DNA of 64,000 nt from Endozoicomonas sp. OPT23 (GTDB lineage: Bacteria; Pseudomonadota; Gammaproteobacteria; Pseudomonadales; Endozoicomonadaceae). Under the pieces are notes generated by a model. The model did no database searches. It was given only the letters and a program-made list of their open reading frames with translations, and had not been told where the DNA came from. The stretch is from positions 824,955 to 888,954 of the forward strand of contig NZ_PPFD01000003.1 in NCBI RefSeq assembly GCF_009653635.1. Reading direction: 5' to 3'. The number at the start of each line of letters is the position of its first letter. The first letter of the stretch is position 1. Position numbers and translations under genes: made by a program. This document shows positions 25,375 to 35,625 of this stretch, one piece after another.

Positions 25375-25946
25375 TATTGACTACACCTTGCCACAACCTG
25401 ATCAGCTGGGCATTAAGCAAAATACCTGCCAGACGTTCTCCTGTGAATATAGGTCAGAAGTCGCTTTCATCAGGTATAACCGGCCACTGCCGAATATTAA
25501 AGCTGAAAAATACAGCCATACTCAGTCAAATTCGACTGAAACAAACAACCACAAACCAGTCTGCTGGCTTATGGCACACCATAAAAGAACGCCTGCCTGA
25601 CATTGGCATTTTTATGGCAAATAACGGCAGAGCTCAGTAAAGGGGGAATTGTAACAAGAAATGATACAGGGTCACCGCCACGATGTTTATCCGTGTAAAT
25701 GCTGTCACAACATACAGTGTCCCGTTCTTTTTTTACTCAAGCCTTCAGGCTACCCATACTCAGGAAGTGCAGATCATTATCTTAATCGGACAGTGCGCAC
25801 AACCAGGAAGCTTTCTCGATCCGCCCTTAACTGTAGACGGGTTCCATGATGAGCAAGGAGTTTGTGCATTTTTTTCGTCTTTGAAAAGCAAATAATTTTT
25901 TTCACGTTAGAATAGCTGCAAAACCACAAGAACAGGCACCCGTTCA
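25375..25946. other. Long intergenic region between crc and pyrE
   Basis: 572 nt without a convincing gene. Short ORFs here (up to 87 codons) lack good start sites and protein-like composition. A-rich strings occur on the + strand (for example AACAAGAA near 25650 and a CAAACAACCACAAACC run near 25542), but there is no terminator-bounded RNA unit I can define. The last 60 bases, ending at the pyrE ATG, are AT-rich and presumably hold the pyrE promoter. Confidence 0.5.
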
Positions 25947-26591
25947 ATGCTCAACTACCAGAAAGAGTTTCTTGATTTTGCCCTCAGCCAGAATGTTATC
26001 CGTTTTGGCGAATTCACCCTGAAATCCGGGCGCAAATCTCCTTACTTCTTTAACGCCGGCCTTTTCAACACCGGCGAAGCCATGGACAAGCTGGGACGCT
26101 TTTATGCTCAGGCTCTGGTTAACTCAGGCGTAGATTTCGACATTCTATTTGGACCCGCCTACAAAGGTATTCCTCTCGCTACTGCCACTGCCATGGCTCT
26201 TTCCCAACATCACCAGCTGAACACCCCCTGGTGCTTTAACCGCAAGGAAGCTAAAGACCATGGCGAAGGTGGTAATATCGTTGGCGCACCTCTGGCAGGA
26301 AAAGCGGTCATTGTCGACGATGTGATTACTGCTGGAACCGCAATTCGCGAAGTCATGCAGATCATGGATGGCACAGAAGCCAAACCAGCTGCCGTTATGA
26401 TCGCTCTGGACCGTCAGGAGCGAGGTAAGGGAGAACTGTCTGCTATTCAGGAAGTTGAAAAAGAGTTCGGCATACCTGTGATCAGTATTGTCAGCCTGAA
26501 TGACCTGTTGAAATACGCAGAAGAAAATGAAGCTATAAAAGAGTATGCTCCAGATATCAGGAAATACAGGGAAGAATACGGGATCTCATGA
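25947..26591 (+). CDS. pyrE: Orotate phosphoribosyltransferase
   Basis: A 214-residue enzyme that joins orotate and PRPP to make OMP in pyrimidine synthesis. The PRPP-binding motif [12 protein letters not shown] is at about residues 120-131, and [13 protein letters not shown] is the catalytic flexible loop. The opening [22 protein letters not shown] is typical. The stop overlaps the next gene by four bases (ATGA), so the two are probably co-translated. No attenuator is evident upstream. Confidence 0.97.
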   Translation: MLNYQKEFLDFALSQNVIRFGEFTLKSGRKSPYFFNAGLFNTGEAMDKLGRFYAQALVNSGVDFDILFGPAYKGIPLATATAMALSQHHQLNTPWCFNRKEAKDHGEGGNIVGAPLAGKAVIVDDVITAGTAIREVMQIMDGTEAKPAAVMIALDRQERGKGELSAIQEVEKEFGIPVISIVSLNDLLKYAEENEAIKEYAPDIRKYREEYGIS

Positions 26592-27562
26592 AGCTTGCTA
26601 TTATTTTCACACTCTTTTCTTTAGCGCTTTCTGTGCCTGTTCAGGCACAGAAAGCCTCTGGGGCTAAAAAAACACAGAACCTCTACCGTTATACCAATAG
26701 CGAAGGTGTAACGGTAATTGCGACGAACTTGCCTCCAGGCAGTGTAGATAGTGGCTATGAAATAATAGACAGGCACGGACGCATATTAGAGGTTTTTTCT
26801 CCCAAACTTTCCGATGAAGGGAAAGCCTCTTTAAGAAAAGAAGAGGCCAAACTTAAGCAGATTGAAGCTCGACGGACACGTGATTTCGAACTCCTTCAGC
26901 AATATTCATCCACAGATGAAGCTCGCAATGAAATGGAGCGTCGAATTGATGAGATCAAGGTTCAGATAGAGCTGCTTGATGGTGCCGCGCTCAGAGCTCA
27001 AAAGAGCCTTGATAAGAAAAATGAGCACGCTGATCGAATCAAAGCCGCTGGCCGGGAAGTTAATGACCAATTAGCGGGTGAAATTTCTGCATCCGAACAA
27101 GGTATCGCTAAAATACTGCGGGAAAAAAACAAACTCGATAAAGATATAGAGCATACTCGTTACTCTGTAGAGAAAGACATCAAACGTCTTGCTGTGCTCC
27201 TGAAACATAAGAAAATCACAACTGATACAAAGCACATATCTGACTTGTCCGATACCCTCTTGCAAGGCGAATGGCGCAATAGAGACAATTTCTGGCTCGA
27301 CTGGGACCTGGAAGAAAATGGCAGAGCTCTGATCAGAAGTCAGGTTCTTGGAACTTCTGAACGCACTGAAAGCTTCGGCACCTGGAAACTAAAAGGCAGT
27401 CAGATTGTTTTCCTGATAAACCAGCGTAAAGTCACTACCTCACGAGGCTCAACCGACGAATATCGGGTTTCAGAGGAAAAACTGGCTACAGTACTGGAAG
27501 CAGACAAAAGAAAATTGCAGGTCGTCTTTAATGGCAATCTGATGACACTTACACGTCCTTAA
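26588..27562 (+). CDS. Periplasmic DUF4124-like coiled-coil protein
   Basis: A 324-residue exported protein: signal peptide [21 protein letters not shown], then a DUF4124-like module ([20 protein letters not shown], near 32-51), in which YxYxxxxGxxxxxxxxP is the usual pattern. Residues about 80-210 are strongly heptad-like and charged, a long coiled coil. A C-terminal beta-rich part follows ([35 protein letters not shown]). The role is unknown. Coupling to pyrE looks accidental in function. Confidence 0.75.
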   Translation: MKLAIIFTLFSLALSVPVQAQKASGAKKTQNLYRYTNSEGVTVIATNLPPGSVDSGYEIIDRHGRILEVFSPKLSDEGKASLRKEEAKLKQIEARRTRDFELLQQYSSTDEARNEMERRIDEIKVQIELLDGAALRAQKSLDKKNEHADRIKAAGREVNDQLAGEISASEQGIAKILREKNKLDKDIEHTRYSVEKDIKRLAVLLKHKKITTDTKHISDLSDTLLQGEWRNRDNFWLDWDLEENGRALIRSQVLGTSERTESFGTWKLKGSQIVFLINQRKVTTSRGSTDEYRVSEEKLATVLEADKRKLQVVFNGNLMTLTRP

Positions 27563-27586
27563 GCAGTATCTGTTTCAGCGTTAAAC

Positions 27587-27625
27587 AAAAAGGCCGGAAG
27601 TTTTCTAGAAACTCCGGCCTTTTTT
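27587..27625. terminator. Bidirectional terminator between the DUF4124 gene and slmA
   Basis: AAAAGGCCGG and CCGGCCTTTTT flank an imperfectly paired centre (AAGTTTTC...GAAACT). The A-run before and T-run after let it work on both strands. Confidence 0.85.
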
Positions 27626-27648
27626 ACTTGTGGCTATTGTGGCAATGG

Positions 27649-28239
27649 TTATCTGAATACGACTTCCGACAGACACTCCCACTGAAGCTGCCAGTTTTCC
27701 GTTGGCTTTCTCTTGAATTCACTGCGCACGTACTGGCAAATTCGACCTTCTGCTGTCGACAGCAGAAGGTTTGCTGTTGTGTTCAGTGTAGAGCGTGTAC
27801 GCAAACCTTCATTCAGCTCCGCTTCTCTCAGAATCTGTTTGATCTGGGTTTCCAGACGCTCAAAGAGTTTGGCCACCCGCTGCCTCAGGCGGTTCGGTTC
27901 ACCCGCCAGAGCATCACCAGTAAGAATACGAGTCAAACCCGGGTTCTTCTCACAAAAGCCCACCAGCAGCGTCAAAATCTTTTCACAACGAGCCAGAGCC
28001 GTTGATTCACTTTCCAGAATCATACCGATTCGGGAAAATAGCGCTTCTTCGATAAACTCAATCAAGCCCTCAAACATCTTGGCTTTGCTGGGGAAGTGCC
28101 TGTACAGAGCAGCTTCTGATACCCCAACTTCCTTCGCCAAAGAAGACGTTGTTATCCTTTCTCCAGGCGCATTCTCCAGCATATGGGCCAGTGCCTGCAG
28201 AATCTGATCCTTGCGGGAAATTTTCCTGGGTTTATCCAT
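27649..28239 (-). CDS. slmA: Nucleoid occlusion factor SlmA
   Basis: A 196-residue TetR-family protein that binds scattered chromosomal sites and blocks FtsZ assembly over the nucleoid. The N-terminal helix-turn-helix (ITTSSLAKEVGVSEAALYRHFPSKAKMFEGL) and FIEEALFSRIG match SlmA closely, and the length matches the E. coli protein (198). The position beside argB, dut and coaBC is the conserved one. It follows argB by 16 nt on the same strand, so it is probably co-transcribed. Confidence 0.95.
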   Translation of the reverse strand: MDKPRKISRKDQILQALAHMLENAPGERITTSSLAKEVGVSEAALYRHFPSKAKMFEGLIEFIEEALFSRIGMILESESTALARCEKILTLLVGFCEKNPGLTRILTGDALAGEPNRLRQRVAKLFERLETQIKQILREAELNEGLRTRSTLNTTANLLLSTAEGRICQYVRSEFKRKPTENWQLQWECLSEVVFR

Positions 28240-28255
28240 TACTTCTCAATACCAT

Positions 28256-29212
<957 letters not shown>

Positions 29213-29398
29213 CTACTCTCTCATCGAATTTTCATTTCGATAAAAAGCAGTTCATATCTTTTTGGCTGAAAATTGCGCTCTTATTGTTGGTGGTGGCTGT
29301 GCGAAAGTGCAGGTTAGCAGATCAGGTAAAGCGAGTGAATGTCCTTCAAACGGATTACAAAAGACATTCACTGGTATCAAACAGCCTGAAAACGACTG

Positions 29399-29854
29399 TT
29401 ATTTAGTTCCAGAGTGGCCGAAACCACCGGCACCGCGGTCAGTCTCTTCAAAGCTCTCAACGATTTCCAGCTTACCTTGAATCACGGGAACCAGAACCAG
29501 CTGCGCAATACGCTCGCCAGGCTCAACGGTGAAAGTAGTATTACCACGATTCCAGCAGGAGACCATTAACTGCCCCTGATAATCGGAGTCGATCAGTCCT
29601 ACCAGATTACCCAGAACAATACCGTGCTTGTGGCCAAGACCTGAACGGGGAAGAATCATGGCTGCCAGAGACGGATCCGCAATATGAATGGCCATACCTG
29701 TTGGCAGCAGTTGTGTCTGGCTAGGTTCGAGGGTTAACGGCTCATCCAGCATAGCTCTCAGGTCAATACCTGCTGAACCTTCAGTAGCGTACGCTGGCAA
29801 AGGAAATTCACCGCCCAGGCGACTATCGAGGATTTTGGTTTTAATGGCTTTCAT
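29399..29854 (-). CDS. dut: dUTP diphosphatase (dUTPase)
   Basis: A 151-residue trimeric dUTPase that turns dUTP into dUMP, limiting uracil in DNA and feeding dTMP synthesis. The five family motifs are present, including [43 protein letters not shown] and the C-terminal [12 protein letters not shown]. It lies 9 nt after coaBC, so the two share a transcript, the usual order. Confidence 0.97.
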   Translation of the reverse strand: MKAIKTKILDSRLGGEFPLPAYATEGSAGIDLRAMLDEPLTLEPSQTQLLPTGMAIHIADPSLAAMILPRSGLGHKHGIVLGNLVGLIDSDYQGQLMVSCWNRGNTTFTVEPGERIAQLVLVPVIQGKLEIVESFEETDRGAGGFGHSGTK

Positions 29855-29863
29855 AGAGTTTCC

Positions 29864-31093
29864 TTATTCTTTCCCTGTTCCGTTCTCGGACTCGAAACGT
29901 TGAGCCACAACTTTGACAATCTTCCGAGCCAGAACCGTTTTGGATGCCCGCGACATAGGCTCTTCAAAATCGTCACCCAGCACAGTGATTTCGTTATTGT
30001 CGCTGCTGAAACCAATTTCGTCATCAGAGACATCGTTGGCAACAATCAAATCGAGTTTTTTACGACGAAGTTTGTCTGCGGCGTAACCCAGTACATTCTG
30101 AGTTTCAGCGGCAAAACCTACGACAAAAGGTCGTTCCTTTAAGTCTGCAACAGAAGAGACAATATCAGGGTTCTTTACCAGTTTAATTTCCAGAGTCTCT
30201 GAAGGATCATCCGGATTCTTCTTGATCTTGTCTTTCATGATCTCAGCCGGACGATAGTCGCACACTGCCGCACAACCAATAAAGATATCCGTACCTTTCA
30301 TGTTGTCGTGTACTGCCTGATGCATCTCACGGGCGCTCAGTATGTCCACACGATTAATTCTGTCAGGTGTTGGCAGGTTTACCGGCCCACTCACCAGCGT
30401 CACGCTGGCACCCGCTTCTACAGCTGCTGTAGCGAGAGCAAAGGCCATCTTGCCGGAACTGTGGTTAGAGATATAACGAACCGGGTCAATGGCTTCCTGA
30501 GTCGGTCCACCCGTAATAAGAACCTTACGACCGGTAAGCAGTTCACGGCTGAAAACATCAGCAACGTGTTCAGCCAGTTGTTCCGGCTCCAGCATTCTGC
30601 CCGGGCCAACATCACCGCAGGCCTGCGTACCGTCGGCAGGACCAAAAACACGAACGTCTTTTTCTCTCAGCAGTTCAATGTTTGTCTGGGTCGCTTCATC
30701 CAGATACATGCCCTGATTCATCGCAGGCGCGATACAGGTTGGCGCGCTGGTTGCCAGACAGAGAGTAGTCAGCAGGTCTCCTGCCTGACCATTGGCCATC
30801 TGGGCAATAATATTGGCCGTTGCCGGTGCGACAAGAATGACATCCGCCCAGCGGGCCAGCTCAATATGCCCCATGCCTGCTTCGGCTTTTGCATCCAGCA
30901 GGTCAAGGTGAACCGGATTACCGGATAGTGCCTGTAATGTCAGTGGAGTAATAAATTCACAGGCGCCTTTGGTCATAACGACACGAACGTCCGCACCCTG
31001 CTTGCTGAGCAAACGGATCAGCTCTGCGCTTTTATAGGCAGCTATGCCACCGGATACGCCGAGCAGGACGCGCTTATTGTTCAAACGTTGCAT
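29864..31093 (-). CDS. coaBC: Bifunctional coenzyme A biosynthesis protein CoaBC
   Basis: A 409-residue fusion of phosphopantothenoylcysteine decarboxylase (CoaC, about 1-190, FMN) and phosphopantothenate-cysteine ligase (CoaB, about 191-409, CTP). The CoaC part has GVSGGIAAYKSAELIRLL, the catalytic His in HIELARWAD and PAMNQGMY. The CoaB part has GGPTQEAIDPVRYISNHSSGKMA and KIKKNPDDPSE. Located between divergent radC and dut. The start region shares an inverted repeat with radC upstream. Confidence 0.96.
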   Translation of the reverse strand: MQRLNNKRVLLGVSGGIAAYKSAELIRLLSKQGADVRVVMTKGACEFITPLTLQALSGNPVHLDLLDAKAEAGMGHIELARWADVILVAPATANIIAQMANGQAGDLLTTLCLATSAPTCIAPAMNQGMYLDEATQTNIELLREKDVRVFGPADGTQACGDVGPGRMLEPEQLAEHVADVFSRELLTGRKVLITGGPTQEAIDPVRYISNHSSGKMAFALATAAVEAGASVTLVSGPVNLPTPDRINRVDILSAREMHQAVHDNMKGTDIFIGCAAVCDYRPAEIMKDKIKKNPDDPSETLEIKLVKNPDIVSSVADLKERPFVVGFAAETQNVLGYAADKLRRKKLDLIVANDVSDDEIGFSSDNNEITVLGDDFEEPMSRASKTVLARKIVKVVAQRFESENGTGKE

Positions 31094-31122
31094 GGATTGT
31101 CCTGAACATCATTGGGAATTTT

Positions 31123-31150
31123 ATGGCATTTATTGTGTCTGAAATGCCAT
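31123..31150. promoter_or_regulatory. Inverted repeat between coaBC and radC
   Basis: ATGGCATTT and AAATGCCAT, perfect 9-bp arms with a 10-nt spacer, lie in the 83-nt divergent gap. Could be an operator; no regulator identified. Confidence 0.35.
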
Positions 31151-31176
31151 CAGGATAACAGCCGGGCGAATAAAGC

Positions 31177-31902
31177 ATGAGCAACGACGCTCAATACCAG
31201 ACTGCCAGTTCTCATTTAGATACGCCAAACTCCCTACATGAGATTCCAAAAAATGAACGCCCAAGAGAAAAGTTGCTGGGGCAGGGGGCGCAAGTACTGT
31301 CCGATGCAGAGCTGTTAGCTATTCTGCTAAGGACAGGGTATCGAGGTACACACGTACTGACCCTATCCAGACAGCTACTTCACCACTTTGATTCTCTGGA
31401 CGGTTTGCTCTCCGCCAGTCAGCAGCAACTCTCCAGGATAAAAGGGTTAGGGCAAGCCAAGGTTGCTGAACTTAGCGCTATTCTGGAAATCTGTCAGCGG
31501 GTGCTTTCTCAACGCATGGCAGAAAAGAATGTCATTAACAGTCCAACGGCAACACGACAGTACCTGCAACTGCACTTCCGAGGATTACAGAGAGAAGAGT
31601 TTGCCTGCCTGTTTCTGGACGCTCGTCATAGAGTGCTGGCACTGGAGACCCTGTTTCAAGGAACACTCGACAGTGCTGTCATCTATCCGAGGGAAGTAGT
31701 GAAGCGAGCTCTGGAGCTCAATGCAGCGGCGGTGATCATCAGTCACAACCACCCTTCAGGTGATCCCGAGCCCAGTGAAGCTGACGTTCGCATCACTCAT
31801 GAAATCCGTGATGCGTTAAAATTGCTCGACATACGTCTTCTCGACCATATGGTTATCGGTAAAGGCGAGGTTGTATCTTTGGCAGAACTTGGTTTAATTT
31901 AG
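31177..31902 (+). CDS. radC: RadC family JAB-domain protein
   Basis: A 241-residue RadC-type protein. A helix-hairpin-helix region (about 60-95) precedes a JAMM/MPN+ metalloprotease-like domain with the metal motif SHNHPSGDPEPSEAD and an upstream Glu in REEFACLFLDA. Its cellular role is unsettled: the old assignment to DNA repair has been withdrawn in E. coli. Divergent from coaBC, as in most gammaproteobacteria. Confidence 0.93.
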   Translation: MSNDAQYQTASSHLDTPNSLHEIPKNERPREKLLGQGAQVLSDAELLAILLRTGYRGTHVLTLSRQLLHHFDSLDGLLSASQQQLSRIKGLGQAKVAELSAILEICQRVLSQRMAEKNVINSPTATRQYLQLHFRGLQREEFACLFLDARHRVLALETLFQGTLDSAVIYPREVVKRALELNAAAVIISHNHPSGDPEPSEADVRITHEIRDALKLLDIRLLDHMVIGKGEVVSLAELGLI

Positions 31903-31912
31903 AGCGTTTTAT

Positions 31913-31931
31913 TCAGGAGTCCTGCTCCTGA
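31913..31931 (+). terminator. Hairpin after radC
   Basis: TCAGGAG, a TCCTG loop and CTCCTGA form a perfect 7-bp stem 10 nt after the radC stop, without a clear U-tract. Confidence 0.4.
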
Positions 31932-32023
31932 TCCGCGATTTCGGAAGATCCGCACTATTTACTGAAGGCTTTGATGCATAAGGCTTTGCGCTTAACTACG
32001 GAGTTTTGCCCGTGGGGGGAAAC

Positions 32024-32052
32024 TTGCGCCTTCGCCTTGACTTTGGTATAAA
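32024..32052 (+). promoter_or_regulatory. Promoter of rpmB-rpmG
   Basis: TTGCGC (32024-32029), a 17-nt spacer and TATAAA (32047-32052), then a GCGCGG discriminator typical of ribosomal and stable RNA promoters. A start near 32059 would give a leader of about 120 nt. Confidence 0.65.
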
Positions 32053-32142
32053 GCGCGGTCTTTGTATATGGGTAGCTGCTGAGAGTTTTTGCTCTGTAAC
32101 CAATGGGGCAGCCCTGCCCGATAACGAACAACGGAATCCTCC

Positions 32143-32175
32143 GGCCTCATGGCTGGATTTTTGGTTTGAGAGGCC
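32143..32175 (+). promoter_or_regulatory. rpmB leader hairpin covering the ribosome binding site
   Basis: GGCCTC (32143-32148) is complementary to GAGGCC (32170-32175), which overlaps the GAGAGG ribosome site eight bases before the rpmB ATG. A second hairpin GGGCAG/CTGCCC lies upstream near 32105. The arrangement would let the leader hide the ribosome site, as in autogenously controlled ribosomal protein genes. Confidence 0.4.
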
Positions 32176-32181
32176 ACCACT

Positions 32182-32418
32182 ATGTCCAAAGTTTGTCAGG
32201 TTACCGGCAAGCGCCCGGTTTCCGGGAACAACGTTTCCCACGCGCACAACAAGACCAAGCGTCGTTTCGTGCCAAACCTGCACCACAAGCGTTTCTGGGT
32301 AGAGAGCGAAAAGCGTTTCGTTCGTCTGCGTGTATCCGCTAAAGGCATGCGTATCATCGACAAGAAAGGCATCGACGCCATTCTGGTTGATCTGCGTGCT
32401 AACGGTCAAAAAGTCTAA
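32182..32418 (+). CDS. rpmB: 50S ribosomal protein L28
   Basis: A 78-residue L28: [29 protein letters not shown] is the family signature, and the C-terminus [18 protein letters not shown] is standard. It belongs to the large subunit. rpmG follows after 19 nt and shares the transcript. Confidence 0.98.
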   Translation: MSKVCQVTGKRPVSGNNVSHAHNKTKRRFVPNLHHKRFWVESEKRFVRLRVSAKGMRIIDKKGIDAILVDLRANGQKV

Positions 32419-32437
32419 ATAGCGGGAGCATACGAAA

Positions 32438-32605
32438 ATGGCTAAAGGTATTCGCGAAAAGATCAAGCTGGTTTCCAGCGCTGGTACTGGTCACTTCTAC
32501 ACCACTACCAAGAACAAGCGTAACACTCCAGACAAGATGGTATTCAAGAAATACGATCCAGTTGTACGCAAGCACGTTGAGTACAAGGAATACAAGATCA
32601 AGTAA
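32438..32605 (+). CDS. rpmG: 50S ribosomal protein L33
   Basis: A 55-residue L33 ([21 protein letters not shown] through [11 protein letters not shown]). It has no CxxC pair, so it is the zinc-independent form. A GGGAG lies upstream of the ATG at a good distance. It closes the two-gene rpmB-rpmG operon. Confidence 0.97.
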   Translation: MAKGIREKIKLVSSAGTGHFYTTTKNKRNTPDKMVFKKYDPVVRKHVEYKEYKIK

Positions 32606-32623
32606 GATCTTGTGTTCTACTCA

Positions 32624-32650
32624 GGCCCGATGTTCTATCGGGCCAGCTTT
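32624..32650 (+). terminator. Terminator of rpmB-rpmG
   Basis: GGCCCGAT, a GTTCT loop and ATCGGGCC form a perfect 8-bp stem, followed by AGCTTTTCC. Confidence 0.75.
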
Positions 32651-32676
32651 TCCTTTCTTCCCTTCCAGACAATTTG

Positions 32677-33945
32677 TCAGTCTTCCAGATTTTCCCAGTC
32701 ATCCGCAGTGCCTTCATTTCCTGTTTTTGTTAACTGAACAGGCTTAGTGGCAAATACCGGTGGTGGTGTCGGATAGGCTTTTCCTAATATCACATCATTC
32801 AGCCGGGCACTGACCAAAGCATCCTTGCCGCTAAATCTCATCTCATACTCTTTCACGTAAGAAGTGATGTAGTCTTTGCTGATCTTTTTCAGCTTGTTGA
32901 TATGCTGTGTTCCTTTAGCAAAGTCAGCCTCGGACTTAAGGGTGTTATCTGCATCTAACAGTTTAAGAAACCGATAGGGGTGCGCCACAAAACCTGAGTT
33001 AAGAGTGATTGCTGCCAGCACAGGGCAGGGGATTACGGCCTTCTGAAACCATCTGGAAAAAGCTTCATGATTGTAAATCATTGAACGGGAGGACTCTCGA
33101 ATCTTCCAGTCTTCTTCTGCCTCTTTCAGAGTTTTCTTCACCAGATACTTCTGAACAGCACCTTCAATAAAATTAATAACAGCAGTCAGAACCGTTTTAA
33201 GTACACTGACAATAGTTCCTGCCATGCCAGCCAGATCGCCGGTAATGGTCAGAGCCGTTGTAGTCGTTTCTATAGCTGCATTTTTTGCTCCACAGGCCGC
33301 ACTGGCCAGTGAATGACGAGCCATAGCATTAGCAATAATGGAAGGATGACCACCTAACAGCTCTACATCATAACCACTCCAGACTTGCGAGAAGAACGTA
33401 TAAACACTGGATACCGCCTGCCGGGCTCCCTGATAAATAGCGGAGGCAGATTTCACATAGCTCCAGCCAGGTATCAGGCCAATAATTTTTCCTGCTATAG
33501 CTCCCAGAATGGAAGGAGAAAGCGAACGCAGTTTTTCCCGAATGGTTTCACTGTAGCGCCCAAAGACAGAGGCCAGCTTGTTAAGCACATTCATAAACAA
33601 GGTTGAAATCTGCTCATCAATCTTGTGCGCAAACTCTCCCAGAGCACCTCCAGCACTTGCAAGCCCCTGAGCAAAACCACTGCCGAGTTCGCCTGCTTTG
33701 GCTGTCAATTTAGAAGACAGAGTTGATATATCTTCCAGAAACACGGTACTGCCAAACATCCCAGTCAAAACAGAGGACGTTACAGAGAATGGTTTTGGGT
33801 AAGGCACGAACTCGGTATTACCCAGAAAATAAAGAGCGCCTTGTCGTGCATCAGCCATTTCAGCGAGCTGTACACCCACAGCATTGGACTGAGTGTGTCC
33901 AAAAAGCGCATCTCGAATACTGCCAAAAATACCTGTCTCTGGCAT
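32677..33945 (-). CDS. Hydrophobic protein of unknown function
   Basis: A 422-residue protein not recognised. ATG 33945 is chosen because AGGTG lies five bases upstream; an earlier in-frame ATG at 34014 is less well placed. There is no signal peptide. Two long weakly amphipathic, glycine- and alanine-rich hydrophobic stretches (about 155-200, and about 220-290 with TLTITGDLAGMAGTIV) alternate with charged helices (VKKTLKEAEEDWKIRE). The C-terminus is acidic (DDWENLED). The pattern recalls secreted translocator or pore-type proteins, but this is only an impression; no secretion genes are nearby. Confidence 0.6.
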   Translation of the reverse strand: MPETGIFGSIRDALFGHTQSNAVGVQLAEMADARQGALYFLGNTEFVPYPKPFSVTSSVLTGMFGSTVFLEDISTLSSKLTAKAGELGSGFAQGLASAGGALGEFAHKIDEQISTLFMNVLNKLASVFGRYSETIREKLRSLSPSILGAIAGKIIGLIPGWSYVKSASAIYQGARQAVSSVYTFFSQVWSGYDVELLGGHPSIIANAMARHSLASAACGAKNAAIETTTTALTITGDLAGMAGTIVSVLKTVLTAVINFIEGAVQKYLVKKTLKEAEEDWKIRESSRSMIYNHEAFSRWFQKAVIPCPVLAAITLNSGFVAHPYRFLKLLDADNTLKSEADFAKGTQHINKLKKISKDYITSYVKEYEMRFSGKDALVSARLNDVILGKAYPTPPPVFATKPVQLTKTGNEGTADDWENLED

Positions 33946-34144
33946 TACTTCACCTACCATCAGAATAATTCGGATTCGACAGTGCTTCAGGAAAGCACAC
34001 TCTGGCCCAACCATAAGACTGAATTAACACTTCAAGAATGCCGTACACTCTGATTTCTGTATAATTGCAACGCTGACAGAGCTATCGTGCAGACCAAATT
34101 CAATATGATCGACATCTGCTTATTCTCCCTTTCCCAGTCGCTGT

Positions 34145-34150
34145 TATAAT
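34145..34150 (+). promoter_or_regulatory. Likely -10 element of the trhP promoter
   Basis: A consensus TATAAT 38 nt before the trhP ATG, followed by a GCGCGC discriminator. No good -35 is seen at the usual distance (ATTCTC at 34122-34127). It argues against the upstream in-frame ATG at 34149, which lies within this element. Confidence 0.55.
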
Positions 34151-34187
34151 GCGCGCCTTGCATTACAACAGAGCATCAGCTGACACC

Positions 34188-35525
34188 ATGAAACCGGAAC
34201 TACTCTCTCCTGCCGGAACCATAAAAAACATGCGCTACGCCTTTGCGTACGGTGCAGACGCGGTGTATGCCGGCCAGCCTCGTTACAGCCTGAGAGTGCG
34301 TAACAACGACTTTAAAGACGAGAACCTGCAGAAGGGCATTAATGAAGCCCATGCGCTGGGTAAGAAGTTCTATCTCGCCAGCAACATCGCACCTCATAAC
34401 ACCAAGGTAAAAACCTACCTCCGTGACATGGAATCCGTGATTGCCATGAAGCCAGACGCTTTGATCATGTCCGATCCGGGCCTGATCATGCTGGTTCGTG
34501 AAAAATTCCCCGATATGCCGGTACACCTGTCCGTTCAGGCTAACGTAGTCAACTTTGCTACCGCCAAGTTCTGGGCCAAGCAAGGTGTGGAACGCATCAT
34601 CCTGTCCCGAGAACTGTCTTTGGAAGAGATTCAGGAAATCCATGAGCTGGCTCCGGAAGTGGAGCTGGAAGTATTCGTTCATGGTTCACTGTGCATCGCT
34701 TACTCAGGTCGATGCCTGCTGTCCGGTTATATCAACAAGCGTGACCCGAATCAGGGTTCTTGCACTAACGCCTGCCGTTGGAACTATCAGGCTCATGAAG
34801 CCAAGGAAACTGACAGTGGTGATGTAGTCCCTGTGAATGCACAGCCGCAGATCATCACACCGGAATCCGTGAAGCCAACTCTGGGCGAAGGCAAACCTTC
34901 CGACCAGATCGTTCTGCTTCAGGAAGAGGGTCGCCCTGACCAGTACATGCCTGCCTTTGAAGATGAGCATGGCACTTACATCATGAACTCCAAAGACCTG
35001 CGTGCAGTGCAACATGTGCACCGCCTGACCAACATGGGTATTCATTCCCTGAAGATCGAGGGTCGGACCAAGTCTTTCTACTATGTTGCCCGTACCGCAC
35101 AGGTTTACCGCAAAACCATTGATGATGCAGCAGCTGGTCGTCCATTCGATATGAGCGCCATGGATACTCTGGAAAATCTGGCTAATCGTGGATACACCGA
35201 AGGCTTTTACCGTCGCCATGTTCATGATGAGTACCAGAATTACGAAAACGGGAATTCCCGAGGCACTAAACAGCAGTTTGTTGGCGATATTCTCGACAAT
35301 GATGGTAAGCAAATTACCATTGATGTGAAGAACCGTTTTGAAACCGGTGATGTAATGGAACTGATGACGCCCAAGGGCAACATCGCTTTCACGCTGGATA
35401 ATATTGAGAACAAGCACGGCGAGTCTGTATCAGCTGCTCCCGGTTCAGGTCACGTTGTGAAGATTCCTGTTCCTGAAGGTATTGAGCCAGACGAAATGTC
35501 TCTGCTGGTTCGCAACCTTCCTTAA
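34188..35525 (+). CDS. trhP: tRNA 5-hydroxyuridine modification protein TrhP (U32 family)
   Basis: A 445-residue peptidase-U32 family protein (formerly YegQ). TrhP acts in the prephenate-dependent hydroxylation of U34 that starts mo5U/cmo5U formation in tRNA anticodons. The start KPELLSPAGTIKNMRYAFAYGADAVYAG, the HGSLCIAYSGRCLLSGY block and the cysteine cluster (CLLSGY, GSCTNACRW) are the family marks; no protease function is expected. E. coli YegQ is about 450 residues. Start ATG 34188 preferred over 34149, which lies in the -10 element. Confidence 0.92.
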   Translation: MKPELLSPAGTIKNMRYAFAYGADAVYAGQPRYSLRVRNNDFKDENLQKGINEAHALGKKFYLASNIAPHNTKVKTYLRDMESVIAMKPDALIMSDPGLIMLVREKFPDMPVHLSVQANVVNFATAKFWAKQGVERIILSRELSLEEIQEIHELAPEVELEVFVHGSLCIAYSGRCLLSGYINKRDPNQGSCTNACRWNYQAHEAKETDSGDVVPVNAQPQIITPESVKPTLGEGKPSDQIVLLQEEGRPDQYMPAFEDEHGTYIMNSKDLRAVQHVHRLTNMGIHSLKIEGRTKSFYYVARTAQVYRKTIDDAAAGRPFDMSAMDTLENLANRGYTEGFYRRHVHDEYQNYENGNSRGTKQQFVGDILDNDGKQITIDVKNRFETGDVMELMTPKGNIAFTLDNIENKHGESVSAAPGSGHVVKIPVPEGIEPDEMSLLVRNLP

Positions 35526-35625
35526 AGCATTTTCTGCCTCTTCAATACTCACTCCTGCTAATGCAGTGAGCGGGTATTGCTGTCTGGCTCTTCTGGACTG
35601 AGCAGCACCGCCGATACAGATCTTT

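Noticed and set aside
25375-25946. Possible CrcZ-like RNA upstream of pyrE
   Set aside because: A few A-rich motifs occur, but no terminator-bounded unit or repeated CA motif set was found, and the known CrcZ location differs.
30308-30928. 206-codon ORF antisense to coaBC
   Set aside because: Shadow of coaBC; histidine/cysteine-rich noise.
32036-32052. TTGACT as the -35 of the rpmB promoter
   Set aside because: It lies only five bases from TATAAA; TTGCGC at 32024 has the right 17-nt spacing.
34704-35417. 237-codon antisense ORF inside trhP
   Set aside because: Shadow of a certain gene, with no family features.
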